A model generated the notes under the pieces. The model was not told the origin of the DNA. It searched no databases and saw only the letters and a program-made list of their open reading frames with translations. A stretch of DNA of 54,297 bases from Tannerella sp. (lineage in GTDB: Bacteria; Bacteroidota; Bacteroidia; Bacteroidales; Tannerellaceae). The stretch's first letter is position 1; the number at the start of each line of letters is the position of its first letter. Location of the stretch: positions 1 to 54,297 of the forward strand of contig JAITVY010000003.1 in assembly GCA_031285565.1 (NCBI GenBank), written 5' to 3'. Shown here in pieces: positions 23,223 to 32,816 of this stretch. Position numbers and translations under genes: made by a program.

Positions 23223-23536
23223 AAATAATCATGGCAGCAAAATTAGACTTATTACTACAATCCGTAGAGGATGTCATCGGTAAATCATTCGATGAAATTA
23301 AAGGCAGAAAGAGAAATGAGGAATTTGTATTCGCGAGAAAAACAATTGTGTATTACATGCAACAAGACAAATACATCGATGGACTTATCGCGAATGTAGT
23401 CGGACTAAGTCGGTCGAATGTCTCAGGTATGCGGGCTACGCACGATGACGATTATCGGTTTAATCCGAAGTATAGGCAAATTTTTGATGATATAACAGAA
23501 CTTTACTTTGAAAAATTAAAACAGTCATGCTCGTAA
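23219..23536 (+). CDS. DnaA domain IV-like DNA-binding protein
   Basis: A 105-residue protein (ATG 23219 overlapping the previous stop; ATG 23231, MAAKL, is an alternative). GRKRNEEFVFARKTIVYYMQ resembles the basic-loop and helix start of the DnaA C-terminal domain, and IANVVGLSRSNVSGMRATH resembles its helix-turn-helix ending in the signature His. The AAA+ domain is absent. It could bind DnaA-box-like sites at a phage origin or act as a regulator. Confidence 0.55.
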   Translation: MKIIMAAKLDLLLQSVEDVIGKSFDEIKGRKRNEEFVFARKTIVYYMQQDKYIDGLIANVVGLSRSNVSGMRATHDDDYRFNPKYRQIFDDITELYFEKLKQSCS

Positions 23537-23550
23537 CGTCATACCTATAC

Positions 23551-23565
23551 TTTGGAAATTCCAAA
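23551..23565. promoter_or_regulatory. 15-bp palindrome between early genes
   Basis: TTTGGAA and TTCCAAA face each other with a one-base centre in the 75-bp gap between the DnaA-like gene and the last early gene. No T-run follows, so it looks more like a protein-binding site than a terminator. The DnaA-like protein encoded just upstream is a possible ligand. Confidence 0.4.
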
Positions 23566-23611
23566 CATTATTACCTATTTGAGTCACAAATAAATTTTAT
23601 AAATAGAACTT

Positions 23612-24007
23612 ATGAATACTTTGAAATTAATAGCCAAAGGGCTTAAGCAAGACCTATTAGAAATCAATGGGCATTTAGCAAAAAAATATGTATTATGGCG
23701 TCAATCATTACGATTAAAGTTGGCCATGTCGCTTGCTGATATGAAACAGCGTGCCACAAACAAGCGATATTATATTATGACTATGGAAGTACCCAAAGGG
23801 GAAAAACTTGTATCCATAAACCGGGATGATCTAAATAGGCTAAAACGTAAAAAATGGTTACCGAAAAATTTCTCCCATCTTGACCTCGAGCGGGAATCCT
23901 GGTATCAAACAGACCTCAAGCGTAACAACTCTCTCACTAAGGAGGAACAAGCAAAAGCGATGAAGAGATATCGGAAATATTTAAAGAAGCAAATAAATTT
24001 AAAATAA
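23612..24007 (+). CDS. Last early gene, basic hypothetical protein
   Basis: A 131-residue, strongly basic, helical protein (MNTLKLIAKGLKQDLL at the start, RKYLKKQINLK at the end). It is the last plus-strand gene before the convergent large terminase gene, so a late-gene regulator is conceivable but nothing in the sequence proves it. No family recognised. Confidence 0.6.
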   Translation: MNTLKLIAKGLKQDLLEINGHLAKKYVLWRQSLRLKLAMSLADMKQRATNKRYYIMTMEVPKGEKLVSINRDDLNRLKRKKWLPKNFSHLDLERESWYQTDLKRNNSLTKEEQAKAMKRYRKYLKKQINLK

Positions 24008-24031
24008 CAAAATTCGGTATACGAAGATGAC

Positions 24032-26158
24032 TTAAAAAGAACTCTCATTAGTATAGGTCCGTGTCAGGCTTTTTGATGCGGACCTATCAATAAGATGTGG
24101 CATATCCCATTCAAGATAATCCACAAACAATCCGATCATACGAGTAATAAGATCATCATCATGATGCCCCTCTTTAGCCCCATAAGAACCATCCTTTTTC
24201 CTTTCATATACACGGGCCTGATTAAGCGTATTGTGGCTTCGTTCAATATAAGCGCGTTCACGAAGCACGGCTACGTAATTTGAAATAATAGCCGGCTTTG
24301 TTCTCTTATTCGTATGAAACCCATACCTCACCGGAATGCTGGCTTTTACCTTATCAGATTCCGTACGTCCATAAAGATTTCCATAGTAATCCGAGATCGT
24401 TTCAAAGATAAACTCTGACTCATCCTCTTTCTTGTAATCAGAATCAAACGTATTACTCTCAATAATGAGAAGTGCATTGTTATAGAAGATGGCTATCTGA
24501 ACCGCAATCCAAACCGCAATGTCCTTATCGATATGCCCTCTCCACTCCGCTACAACCTCCGTTTTTCCGCCGAAAATCCGCCAGTACCTGTCCAGTACAG
24601 TTATAACTCCCCAGTCAGCCCCATTAGAAACGCCCTTTGCTGGGTCATATATCACAAAATAGCGATTGGCTACCTCAATATCCTTATCCGGAAACTTCCA
24701 TACAACAAGCCGGTTGTTAAGTTTTTGCTCTCTCACTTTCGGATCGGCGGTTGGAGAATTGGCGATATTCAGCAAGTCAGGTTCAGGGATAAATCGAACC
24801 CCCTCCGTAAGAGATCTTAATGATTGTCCGGCAAGTTTTGCAGAGGCCGCATTTCCATTCGCGTCCATAACACCGACCGCCTCTACCGGATAATTACATC
24901 CAGCCCTCAATGCTTCGATATCCTCCGCTCGGAATGTAATTTCTCCACTATGCTTAAATGCCTCAATCCAGTCAGAAGGAAACTCCTTCGGCATATCTTC
25001 CTGAAGTTCCGCCTTTTTGTAACGATACCAATTTAAATGTTCAAGTGTCACACCCTCATTGTTACGAAAGAGATTAAGCTCATACTCGTTCATTCCTTTA
25101 ACAAAATCCTCAATGCCCCCCTCAAATCTTCTTCCACTGTGTTCATAATAGTATCCATTAAAGGGAGCCGAGTATAAATTGCCAATCTCAAACCACGACA
25201 CAAAAACAAATTCAAATGGAGATAACCCAGCCTCTGCCCGCACACACTCACTATGAAAGAAATCTCCAACCCCATTAGCAGTAGATTCATAAACAATCAT
25301 TGTATATGGAATAAGAGGAATAGAAGATGCAATAGAAGTAACAAGCTTACGCGCATTCGTATTCTCTGTCTTTGGATAATAGGCCACTTCCGAAAAGTGA
25401 GCCATTTTCACATCCTGAGAACGTACAGACTCCGGCTCCACTGCAGAGCCTACTGTGATTTTACATCCTCTCTCGGGCACAAACTTTATATTCTGTGTCT
25501 GCTTATACGGACTAACTGTATGCGAAACCCCATCAATTGGAATCATCTCATCTGCGCACATCTCATACATCGCTCTTACGTTCTTGGCCGCATCCATCAA
25601 ATGCGCACAGATAACGCTATTCCAATTCCTCTTATGGATAATCTGAATCCAGAACATAAACATTTGTGTCAGAGTAGATCCTCCCCATTGTCTGGCCTTC
25701 ACGAGAATAACCCGAATGGGCACTTTCTCTAAAAACATAACCATCAACACAGAAAGCAACTTCCTTTGTCCCTTATTTAAAACAAATGGAATCAGCTCGC
25801 TCGACTCCTTATCCATAATAGTCTCACAAGAATATGCGAAATATTCAAAGTCGTATTCCATACGGAGCTCACAAAAGGCCAACCATGCGTCATCAATAGA
25901 CTCTAAAGAATAATCAACATCTTCATATCTTTTTGAAGCCTCCTTTAGTATCGCCTTAAAACTACCAGCCTCATCAAGAGCAATGACCGAAGGAATATCT
26001 TTCATTTGGATGGGAAGCCACATATCCCCGATTGGAGAATCCGGAAGGGACAATAAAAATCTATCCCCGTAGCAACCCAGACCAGTGGCCGGATTATACG
26101 GGGACTCCAGAGCCTTATTCCTCTCCTTGTTCGTTTTTATAAATCCCTTAACATCCAT
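24032..26158 (-). CDS. terL: Terminase large subunit
   Basis: This 708-residue protein packages DNA into the prohead. The ATPase has Walker A VKARQWGGST at about residues 153-162 and a hydrophobic Walker B ending in Glu (MIVYESTANG, about 288-297). The nuclease domain has YDPAKG with the first metal-binding Asp (about 505), LLIIESN (about 565) and a C-terminal HHDDDLITRM. It is the last gene of the late operon, about 29 kb away from the opposite end where the candidate small subunit lies. The end of the gene contains a 9-bp hairpin. It follows the spanin-like gene with no gap. Confidence 0.93.
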   Translation of the reverse strand: MDVKGFIKTNKERNKALESPYNPATGLGCYGDRFLLSLPDSPIGDMWLPIQMKDIPSVIALDEAGSFKAILKEASKRYEDVDYSLESIDDAWLAFCELRMEYDFEYFAYSCETIMDKESSELIPFVLNKGQRKLLSVLMVMFLEKVPIRVILVKARQWGGSTLTQMFMFWIQIIHKRNWNSVICAHLMDAAKNVRAMYEMCADEMIPIDGVSHTVSPYKQTQNIKFVPERGCKITVGSAVEPESVRSQDVKMAHFSEVAYYPKTENTNARKLVTSIASSIPLIPYTMIVYESTANGVGDFFHSECVRAEAGLSPFEFVFVSWFEIGNLYSAPFNGYYYEHSGRRFEGGIEDFVKGMNEYELNLFRNNEGVTLEHLNWYRYKKAELQEDMPKEFPSDWIEAFKHSGEITFRAEDIEALRAGCNYPVEAVGVMDANGNAASAKLAGQSLRSLTEGVRFIPEPDLLNIANSPTADPKVREQKLNNRLVVWKFPDKDIEVANRYFVIYDPAKGVSNGADWGVITVLDRYWRIFGGKTEVVAEWRGHIDKDIAVWIAVQIAIFYNNALLIIESNTFDSDYKKEDESEFIFETISDYYGNLYGRTESDKVKASIPVRYGFHTNKRTKPAIISNYVAVLRERAYIERSHNTLNQARVYERKKDGSYGAKEGHHDDDLITRMIGLFVDYLEWDMPHLIDRSASKSLTRTYTNESSF
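24053..24087. terminator. 9-bp hairpin in the end of terL, possible terminator
   Basis: ATAGGTCCG (24053-24061) pairs perfectly with CGGACCTAT (24079-24087) around a 17-base loop. It lies inside the last 20 codons of terL, just beyond the last early gene. No clear T-run follows on either side, so termination is uncertain; it may slow or process convergent transcripts. Confidence 0.4.
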
Positions 26159-26632
26159 TCATTTCAAAATTCCCTTAAACTTCAACACAACATAAACCAC
26201 ACCGACAATCAAGGAAAACAGTGCAAACCCGAACGCCCATCCGCCGATTTCCTGTTTGAAGCTCTGCCATTTCGACAATTCTTTTTCAACATACAAGGTT
26301 TCCGTCCTCAAAACATCTTTCGTTATAATAACGCTGTCGGACGGTGCATAAACAGTATCACGTTCAACAATTACGTCGGCATACAGATTATTTAAACTAT
26401 CAACCATAAGGGACATCTTCGCGTTTTTCGACGTCTCGATGGTCAATCGGGAAAGCAACACCAAACCATCACGAGAACACTCCAATGCTGCCGACGCCAA
26501 CGCTTTTTCAATCGGCAGTGCAATCGGCGTATAGGTTCTTATATATTCCGCCTTTACATCATTATGTAATACAGTAGCTGGCTTACAGTTAGTGAGAAAA
26601 AAAAAGACCGTCAAGAGTAGGAGATTCTTCAT
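26159..26632 (-). CDS. Candidate unimolecular spanin: lipoprotein with C-terminal membrane segment
   Basis: This 157-residue protein has an N-terminal lipoprotein signal ([16 protein letters not shown], lipobox ending at Cys16), a periplasmic middle of about 110 residues, and one hydrophobic segment near the end (about 132-150; [19 protein letters not shown]). A protein tied to the outer membrane by lipid and to the inner membrane by a C-terminal helix is the plan of a unimolecular spanin such as T1 gp11, which disrupts the outer membrane in the last step of lysis. It overlaps the muramidase gene by 44 bp, the expected neighbourhood. Function is inferred from topology, not homology. Confidence 0.7.
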   Translation of the reverse strand: MKNLLLLTVFFFLTNCKPATVLHNDVKAEYIRTYTPIALPIEKALASAALECSRDGLVLLSRLTIETSKNAKMSLMVDSLNNLYADVIVERDTVYAPSDSVIITKDVLRTETLYVEKELSKWQSFKQEIGGWAFGFALFSLIVGVVYVVLKFKGILK

Positions 26633-27155
26633 TGCTATATTTTATGTCATTTAACCTATTGAGCCATCCCTTTTTGAATTTCAAATTCGCCGGCCTATTT
26701 ATGCATATTTCGTCTATAAACTTAATCCGGTCGGATTTTATCAGATCAAACAAGTCCTTCTGGTTGGGGTGAGAATTTAAGGCACTCAGCGTAACAGGCC
26801 CCACGATTCCGTCAGCCTTTACTCCTAACAATCTTTGCGGTCTTTTAATTCCGTGAATACCTGATGCCCAAGCCCAATCGACCAAAATATTTGCGATTGA
26901 TTGATTTTTTATCTGATCAGCCTTCCACTTATCCCAGTAATGAGGCTTTAATACCCGACTTACAACATCGTCTTTTGTGAGCATCTTTAAATCGTCAACA
27001 TCAATATCCCCATCACCATCTATATCGTACCCGACCGATTTCCATGTAGAGATTGTCACACCCATATTCGTGGCCCCTCCGGCGTCGTCCGGATCGTTTA
27101 CGAAACCACCTTCCCACTTCAATATAAAAGGACTTAAAAACAACACATTTGCCAT
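26589..27155 (-). CDS. Endolysin, glycoside hydrolase family 108
   Basis: A 188-residue N-acetylmuramidase. The catalytic region reads [22 protein letters not shown] in parts: WEGGFVND (Glu15 as the likely catalytic acid) and GGATNMGVT. An EF-hand-like loop [14 protein letters not shown] at about residues 44-57 is common in Bacteroidota members and may bind calcium. The C-terminal part ([17 protein letters not shown]) is a peptidoglycan-binding region of the type paired with GH108. It has no signal peptide, so release needs a holin; no clear holin is identified, though the one-TM protein at 31775-32116 is a candidate. Confidence 0.9.
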   Translation of the reverse strand: MANVLFLSPFILKWEGGFVNDPDDAGGATNMGVTISTWKSVGYDIDGDGDIDVDDLKMLTKDDVVSRVLKPHYWDKWKADQIKNQSIANILVDWAWASGIHGIKRPQRLLGVKADGIVGPVTLSALNSHPNQKDLFDLIKSDRIKFIDEICINRPANLKFKKGWLNRLNDIKYSNEESPTLDGLFFSH

Positions 27156-27156
27156 C

Positions 27157-29913
27157 TTATCTCATTTTTGTATTTTCATATTCTTTTGCAATTTCACTCT
27201 CTAAAAATTCAATTATCGTATCCTGTCCACATATTCCGGCAAGCGAAAAAGTATATTGCCGAAATTTTGTGCGCCCATACATTCCCGTGTCTACATCCTT
27301 ATGATTACCCTCCTTTATAAGTAGACCTTTAGATGCTATGAAATTCCTGCCATCATTGGAATAATGTGTAATTACGATAGGGTTTTTATCAGACGCTTTC
27401 TTTATCCCATAAATAGTAGCCCTTATCAAAATACGCTCCATCATCTTTACATCTTGTGTTCCATAGAGTAGGGGGCGCGTCGTAAACGATATATGCGCAT
27501 CGCCCTCCTCCTTGGAGAAATCAAGGAGATTAGTTCCTGCAACAACCTTCAGATCAGGAAACGAATTTTGAACAACATGTTCAATTTTTTCTGTTGTCGT
27601 ATAAAATGACATATCATCAAAAGCAAGAATCCAATTATAGTCTTTCGAATTGTTCATTACGACAAGCTCGTTCTTGTAGTTGTTGTAGAGCATTCCTGTA
27701 AGACCTTTTAGGTATGCCATAAAAGATTCTACTCCATAGTTCAGCCAAACACCATTCGTTTCAGGAGAGGTCTGGAAATTTAATTTTACCGGCGCCTCTT
27801 CAATGGCTCTGCTTAAAAAATCAACCCTTGTTCCATTTATAATACATAATCCCCTTGCAATAGCAAAAATTACGCCTGCAGGAGTTTGGCAAATAACATC
27901 GGAGACCGGCGCCTCGAGGGATGCTGGTTGAATAATCACAGAGTAAGCAATATCCCCGTCCCCGACTTTCAACGAATACACTCCTTCTGTCGTAAACACA
28001 TAAAGCGGATAAGTGCCGTAATTCCAATTAGCTACGTTCATCACATTCGATCCTAAAGCCAATATCCTCCCGTTTCCAACAGTAAGGATGTTGTCATTAG
28101 TCATCCTTAAAGGATTATTAGTCTCGGAAACCTGTAGCTCATTAGGGGATTTGTATGAAAATCCACCAGGCAAACCAATATCCTGAACCTGATCGCCAAA
28201 ATGCAAGTAGATAGGCCTGAGGTCGTCGTTTATAAAATATGCTATATTTAAAAACTCGTGTTCAATCAAATCAAACGATCCTACTCTTTCGATAACTCCA
28301 CTTTGATATTTTAAATAAAATACCATTTTTTTTGCATCAATATCCGGATACGATATCATTGCAGAATGAACTAAATTCAAATCTTCGGTCAATACATAAG
28401 AAGAATAAACCTTTCCTTGAGAACTACCCCTTTCTATATCCACTTCAATTATCACCTCTGTCCCGGCCGGTATGTCAGGCTGATGTCCGATAACATACGC
28501 AGGGAATCCGTTATATGTCCAATCCGGAGAAGACTTGTCCCATCCGAAAAAGGGCCTAATAAAGCCATTAAAATATGTAGTCTTTATGTCTGCTAAATGA
28601 AGCCTTCTGTTGTAAGTATAAGATTTTTTTGCTCCTATTTTATGAGCCGAACGCGTATCATCTTCTAATTGTCTCTTGTGGACAAGATTTACAATATTTT
28701 TTATGGTATCCGAATCGGTCTTTTCCGGAAATGGAGTATAATTTCCACCCGTAGTTTCTCCCAGGTCAATACTTTTTACAAGATAGAATGATGCCATTTC
28801 CGTGACATTCTTCATCATATCACCGGGAAAAGCCTCTATCAGGCGGATCTCTTTTCCTACATAATCACTGGCTCCATCATCCTCCACTATAAGACGGGTA
28901 TTAATATTATCAATAGTACTTATACCAACATAGGGAGAAATAAATATATCAATGCCTTTTATTAGCCCTTCATAGGCAGATAAGGAGGAAAGATCGTACT
29001 TCATGCCTGGGATAAATCCTTTTTGAAATAATAATGATTTAGAAGAATCAAAGTTGTCTATACTTACATAAGTTCCCGTCAGTTTTGTTCTGCCGAATAT
29101 TCCAACGGAATAAATCTTACCGGTACCGTATTTGATATTAACCCTTAATAAGTCAAGGATGTCAGAAGCCGGCATAACAAGGATAGGAGGTGACAATTTT
29201 ACATTCGTATCATCATATAACCTATAAGCATAACGAATAAAGAAAGAATCAAAAAATATTCCCCCGAATTCACCACTGTTTTTATTGTAAGAAGAGGATC
29301 CAAGATAATCCGAAGTAAGCCATCCCCTTGCACCGTTTATAACAGCCTGTGTATTTTCTGTAAATTGCTCAAGCGTCAATTCGCTATTTATAGCCCCTTC
29401 AAAATAATCACTATAACTAATGCCCCTTCTGAGCTCGCCACTCGTTGCGTTTGTATAAATCTCCCGCTCTTCATAACAATTCCACTCAATAGGAATTAAA
29501 TCCGGAAGTTCGCCATACCAAACATAATCTCCATTTCTAAACAGGGCATAATATATAGTGTCATCGGTGATAAAAATAAGCATATTGCCGTTTTGCTCAA
29601 CTGAATTTATTACACCCTCAATATCAAGTTTCAACTCCTTTACCTCGCCGCAATCCAAAACATTTATATTCCAGAAAACGTCCGAAGAATTATTTTCCGT
29701 ATCATTTATTACGCCTATCCAGTGCTCCCAGTCCTCATTTTTATGAATAAAGTAAATATCGTATTCACTACACAACTCCCGTTCTGCTACATGTGGGGCT
29801 ACCGGATGTAGTGCACCACCCTTTCTCCTTAAGTTTACAAGAGAATACATATCGCCATCCTCATATATGGATGTTGTTGTTATCCCTTTTAATTCTGTTT
29901 GAGCTCGTTTCAT
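27157..29913 (-). CDS. Large tail protein, possible nozzle/stabilisation protein
   Basis: A 918-residue, beta-rich protein without signal peptide or coiled coil. Repeated strand-turn segments ([41 protein letters not shown]) suggest a beta-propeller, as in P22 gp10-like stabilisation or crAss-type tail nozzle proteins. The C-terminal 150 residues ([23 protein letters not shown]) look like a separate domain. It lies between the endolysin and a fibre-like protein. The assignment to the tail is from position and fold impression only. Confidence 0.6.
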   Translation of the reverse strand: MKRAQTELKGITTTSIYEDGDMYSLVNLRRKGGALHPVAPHVAERELCSEYDIYFIHKNEDWEHWIGVINDTENNSSDVFWNINVLDCGEVKELKLDIEGVINSVEQNGNMLIFITDDTIYYALFRNGDYVWYGELPDLIPIEWNCYEEREIYTNATSGELRRGISYSDYFEGAINSELTLEQFTENTQAVINGARGWLTSDYLGSSSYNKNSGEFGGIFFDSFFIRYAYRLYDDTNVKLSPPILVMPASDILDLLRVNIKYGTGKIYSVGIFGRTKLTGTYVSIDNFDSSKSLLFQKGFIPGMKYDLSSLSAYEGLIKGIDIFISPYVGISTIDNINTRLIVEDDGASDYVGKEIRLIEAFPGDMMKNVTEMASFYLVKSIDLGETTGGNYTPFPEKTDSDTIKNIVNLVHKRQLEDDTRSAHKIGAKKSYTYNRRLHLADIKTTYFNGFIRPFFGWDKSSPDWTYNGFPAYVIGHQPDIPAGTEVIIEVDIERGSSQGKVYSSYVLTEDLNLVHSAMISYPDIDAKKMVFYLKYQSGVIERVGSFDLIEHEFLNIAYFINDDLRPIYLHFGDQVQDIGLPGGFSYKSPNELQVSETNNPLRMTNDNILTVGNGRILALGSNVMNVANWNYGTYPLYVFTTEGVYSLKVGDGDIAYSVIIQPASLEAPVSDVICQTPAGVIFAIARGLCIINGTRVDFLSRAIEEAPVKLNFQTSPETNGVWLNYGVESFMAYLKGLTGMLYNNYKNELVVMNNSKDYNWILAFDDMSFYTTTEKIEHVVQNSFPDLKVVAGTNLLDFSKEEGDAHISFTTRPLLYGTQDVKMMERILIRATIYGIKKASDKNPIVITHYSNDGRNFIASKGLLIKEGNHKDVDTGMYGRTKFRQYTFSLAGICGQDTIIEFLESEIAKEYENTKMR

Positions 29914-29930
29914 GATATTTTATTTATTAA

Positions 29931-31307
29931 TCAAAACAATTCCTTTAGATTCACAAACAGTAAAGGAATCAAATTAACAGCTGCCCTATCCCTTGTAATA
30001 AATAGGTTTTGCCGACCTAACGCCGACCAGTTTGCAATATCATCGCGAGGTACATCATACATCAATTGTCCATACCCCGTGTTGCCAACAGGGCCGCTAT
30101 TGTATAATAAATTAGATTGATATGTATTTATCACGGTAGTAACGAAATTTTCTGAAGTAGCCCCATCATAATCTTTGTAATTATACCACTGCTTAACGCC
30201 GGAAAATCCTGACGTAGTTGGTTGCAGCCCGCTATCGCGCATCTCGCAATATGAGTATATATTATTATATGTATCATCGTATATGACATTTTCTATAGTA
30301 TAACCAAAAGAAAATGTATCTGCCCAATTTAATAGGGGATCCACTATTTCATCTACAATCCTATCAAGATGAGACCGGAACTTTCTTGCCTCTGCTAATG
30401 TAGGTATAAAGAAGGTTTCGGTAATAATATTTGGCAATTCCCAAGAGCGAATATAATCTATATAAGGACTTCCAGTTACGCCATTCCGATCTATATAACC
30501 GACAAGATTGTTATAGTATTCGTCCGTCAATTGCTTTCCGCTAATAGCACTATCATCAACAAACATTCTAACCAAAAACTCATCCTTAATACCATTTAAG
30601 GCGCCAGGATATTGATTGTATGGGGGAGCATAAGGGGGGATAAACATATTTGGATAAAATATACCACCATTTTGTGTTATAGAACTTATATCATAATTAT
30701 AGATATCCGTTCCTGCCATATCTTTATTTGAACCACCAAGATTATATATATTGGATGTACCCCCCGAATCAAGTAAGCTGTTACCAATATTCCTGCCCGC
30801 CCTGTCAATATATCCAGTCGAATAGCCGTATACAAGATCATTAGATTCTTTCCAATACATGTATCTAACAAGATTTTTCCTTTGCTCTTCAATAGGCACT
30901 AACCAGTTAACAGAATCCCTTATTTCTGTATGATATATTCCAGAAGCTCCATCATTAATCTTTCCATATTTTTCAATCCACCTACTTACGCTAATCACTT
31001 CGCCAGCGTAAGTAATAACGCCAATCTCTATGACTGTATAACTTGCATACACCTCCATATTATTCGTAACCATATAGTCGGATACTACCAATGTGCCGTC
31101 ATCTCCCCGAACTTCAGTAAATCCATTCTGCTGTTTGGCCGATCCAATCAAAATAAATTCCGGCTTGATAACATCTTTCCATACAATCCCCTTCGGAACT
31201 TGTAAGCTTATCAAAGCTTCACCATTCGATGTCAGCCCTCCATTTCCATGAAAAATAATGGTTGCTATTGGGGGTATACCGCCATATCTTCTATGAAACA
31301 TATTCAT
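29931..31307 (-). CDS. Fibre-like virion protein, candidate receptor-binding protein
   Basis: A 458-residue protein. The first 100 residues are beta strands with a phrase like the Listeria-Bacteroides repeat (TIIFHGNGGLTSNGE, ALISLQVPKG). The middle is Gly, Tyr and Asn rich (residues about 150-260), typical of fibres, and the end is mixed. It may attach to the host surface. No enzymatic motif is visible. It shares its stop-start boundary with the upstream metallopeptidase-like gene. Confidence 0.55.
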   Translation of the reverse strand: MNMFHRRYGGIPPIATIIFHGNGGLTSNGEALISLQVPKGIVWKDVIKPEFILIGSAKQQNGFTEVRGDDGTLVVSDYMVTNNMEVYASYTVIEIGVITYAGEVISVSRWIEKYGKINDGASGIYHTEIRDSVNWLVPIEEQRKNLVRYMYWKESNDLVYGYSTGYIDRAGRNIGNSLLDSGGTSNIYNLGGSNKDMAGTDIYNYDISSITQNGGIFYPNMFIPPYAPPYNQYPGALNGIKDEFLVRMFVDDSAISGKQLTDEYYNNLVGYIDRNGVTGSPYIDYIRSWELPNIITETFFIPTLAEARKFRSHLDRIVDEIVDPLLNWADTFSFGYTIENVIYDDTYNNIYSYCEMRDSGLQPTTSGFSGVKQWYNYKDYDGATSENFVTTVINTYQSNLLYNSGPVGNTGYGQLMYDVPRDDIANWSALGRQNLFITRDRAAVNLIPLLFVNLKELF

Positions 31308-31765
31308 TAGTAGGTAATTTTTATATTCTTATTTTCAACGAGCTTATTCGCCTTCTTTTCAAATGGTATCTTTTCGGCAAGTCCGGAACTGATTCCTGTT
31401 ACAAGTAGGGAATTTCTCGCAAACCACAAATAGAACAATCCGCGTCTTGCAGATTGAATAGAGTGCCCATATTCATGGCGAACAACTTCATTAATAACCA
31501 TCTTTAATTTAGCCTTGTCATGATAATCTTTGTCATAATACAAAAATATTCTACGACCTAAAGAAAATGCTTTCACTATTCTGGACCTTTTTGAACTATA
31601 CATGTCAATTTTAGAGTACGTATATTTATAACTATCACAACATGCAAAGCCATTCTTTATGTATCGTTTTCTTAAAAACAACTTATGCCAAGCATAGATA
31701 GCTTCTCCGACAATTAGTTGTGGGAGCTGCCAAAGAGTCAATAAAAATCTTACAATCATAATCAT
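31307..31765 (-). CDS. HEXXH metallopeptidase-like protein
   Basis: A 152-residue protein with an N-terminal hydrophobic stretch (about 1-24) and the zinc-protease motif RHEYGHSIQS at about residues 96-105, which has His, Glu and His in HEXXH. A second hydrophobic region follows (LFYLWFARNSLLVTG). Lying among tail-fibre genes, it could be a virion-associated or membrane-tethered protease acting during entry or lysis. The third zinc ligand is not clear. Confidence 0.65.
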   Translation of the reverse strand: MIMIVRFLLTLWQLPQLIVGEAIYAWHKLFLRKRYIKNGFACCDSYKYTYSKIDMYSSKRSRIVKAFSLGRRIFLYYDKDYHDKAKLKMVINEVVRHEYGHSIQSARRGLFYLWFARNSLLVTGISSGLAEKIPFEKKANKLVENKNIKITY

Positions 31766-31774
31766 ATGTTTTAT

Positions 31775-32116
31775 TTAAAATTCTCCCGGCGGCACTCTTT
31801 GCCCGCATCCCGGCTTATCACATCGTTTAACTTTTAATACTGCGTGTTCCGCTTTCAGATCATTGTATTGTTGTAATAGGACATAATATTTATCCTGCTC
31901 CTGTCTTAATTCAACATAGATAGCATCTACTTTCTGGTCACGGGAATGTAACCGGCTTTCATACCGGTCAATCTGCCGCTCAAAATTATCAAGTTCGCTT
32001 TTCTTTGCTTCTGCATTTTTTATCCTTTTTGTTTGTTTATAAAACAGGATAAAACCGGCCAACCCGATCAGACCTGTTACTCCTCCACACAATGATATTA
32101 TCTCATATACATTCAT
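31775..32116 (-). CDS. Membrane-anchored coiled-coil protein, possible holin
   Basis: A 113-residue protein with one N-terminal membrane segment (about 8-26; GGVTGLIGLAGFILFY), a coiled coil (about 30-95) and a short tail with CDKPGC. One-TM proteins followed by a coil occur in this position in other Bacteroides phages. It may be a holin or a spanin-like lysis helper, or a virion anchor. No gene in the window is a clearer holin. Confidence 0.6.
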   Translation of the reverse strand: MNVYEIISLCGGVTGLIGLAGFILFYKQTKRIKNAEAKKSELDNFERQIDRYESRLHSRDQKVDAIYVELRQEQDKYYVLLQQYNDLKAEHAVLKVKRCDKPGCGQRVPPGEF

Positions 32117-32376
32117 TACTCATCAATTTCAACAAAATTATTTTTATCTGTATCCAACTCCGGAAGGCAAAACCGGCATCCGTTAAAATCTCTGTAATAA
32201 AAATCCAAATCACAATCATTCTTTACAAAAGAGTAGTCTGCAATAGAATAGATATCGAAATTCGTGTGCTTATATTTCAGCAAATGAATTTCCCTGCTCT
32301 TGTTGTTAACTACGTATTTGTAGCCTAACATCTTCATGATGAAGAATTGAATTACTTTAAGCGCATATTTTGCCAT
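32116..32376 (-). CDS. Small conserved phage protein with CxxC
   Basis: An 86-residue protein. The part KYVVNNKSREIHLLKY and the end FNGCRFCLPELDTD match a small family I know from Bacteroidota phages, with Cys-Arg-Phe-Cys near the C-terminus and an N-terminal hydrophobic helix. Function unknown. It overlaps the start of the next gene by one base and the RT remnant by 20 bp. Confidence 0.6.
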   Translation of the reverse strand: MAKYALKVIQFFIMKMLGYKYVVNNKSREIHLLKYKHTNFDIYSIADYSFVKNDCDLDFYYRDFNGCRFCLPELDTDKNNFVEIDE

Positions 32377-32645
32377 AAAATTCCGGTTTAATTATTGTTT
32401 TTAATAAGCTCTTTGAATCACTATATTTTGCCCACCCAAGCCAGCCGCATAGGGATAGCTTGTAATCAGCGAGCGACACTTTTCTATCTCTCAACTTCGC
32501 CGCTTTTCGGCAAAAGTTCTTCTTTATGCTTTTCCTGATCAATCGTTGTTCATGATAGAGCACAAATCCGACGAAATCAAGGCCTCTACCGGATTTATCA
32601 TATCTATTTTTTGCGATAGGAAATATTTGATAATCACCCTTTAAT
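32357..32645 (-). pseudogene. C-terminal remnant of a DGR-type reverse transcriptase
   Basis: About 95 residues, from GDYQIFPIAKNR to KPEFYGKICA, match the end of reverse transcriptases found in diversity-generating retroelements of Bacteroides phages: GLDFVGFVLYHEQRLIRKS, then WLGWAKYSDS. The palm domain with the YxDD active site is absent upstream. The next upstream sequence belongs to a different small gene in another frame, so the RT has lost its 5' part. No template repeat or variable repeat was found nearby. The reading frame remains open as a 119-residue ORF (to 32716), but its first 25 or so residues are not RT-like. Confidence 0.65.
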
Positions 32646-32813
32646 TCCAATTTCAAAAGGAGTAAAATTAACGCCATCCGGACTACGATGAACCCCAACA
32701 AACCCTCCACCCTCATTCTTAAATTTAATGCGGACTTCTATATTTCCTTTTGTGGGCTGAATTACATTCGATGCCCAAACTTTATTGTCTTGTGAAAACG
32801 TCAATGCTGCCAT
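32634..32813 (-). CDS. Small virion-type protein, possibly truncated
   Basis: A 59-residue protein starting MAALTFSQDNKVWASNV and ending FEIGIKG. The pattern (KGNIEVRIKFKN, GGGFVGVHRSPDG) is beta-rich, like a small carbohydrate-binding or tail accessory domain. It starts 3 bp after the upstream gene stop and ends inside the RT remnant, so its 3' part may have been lost in the same deletion; a full-length homologue would be longer if so. Confidence 0.6.
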   Translation of the reverse strand: MAALTFSQDNKVWASNVIQPTKGNIEVRIKFKNEGGGFVGVHRSPDGVNFTPFEIGIKG

Positions 32814-32816
32814 ATT

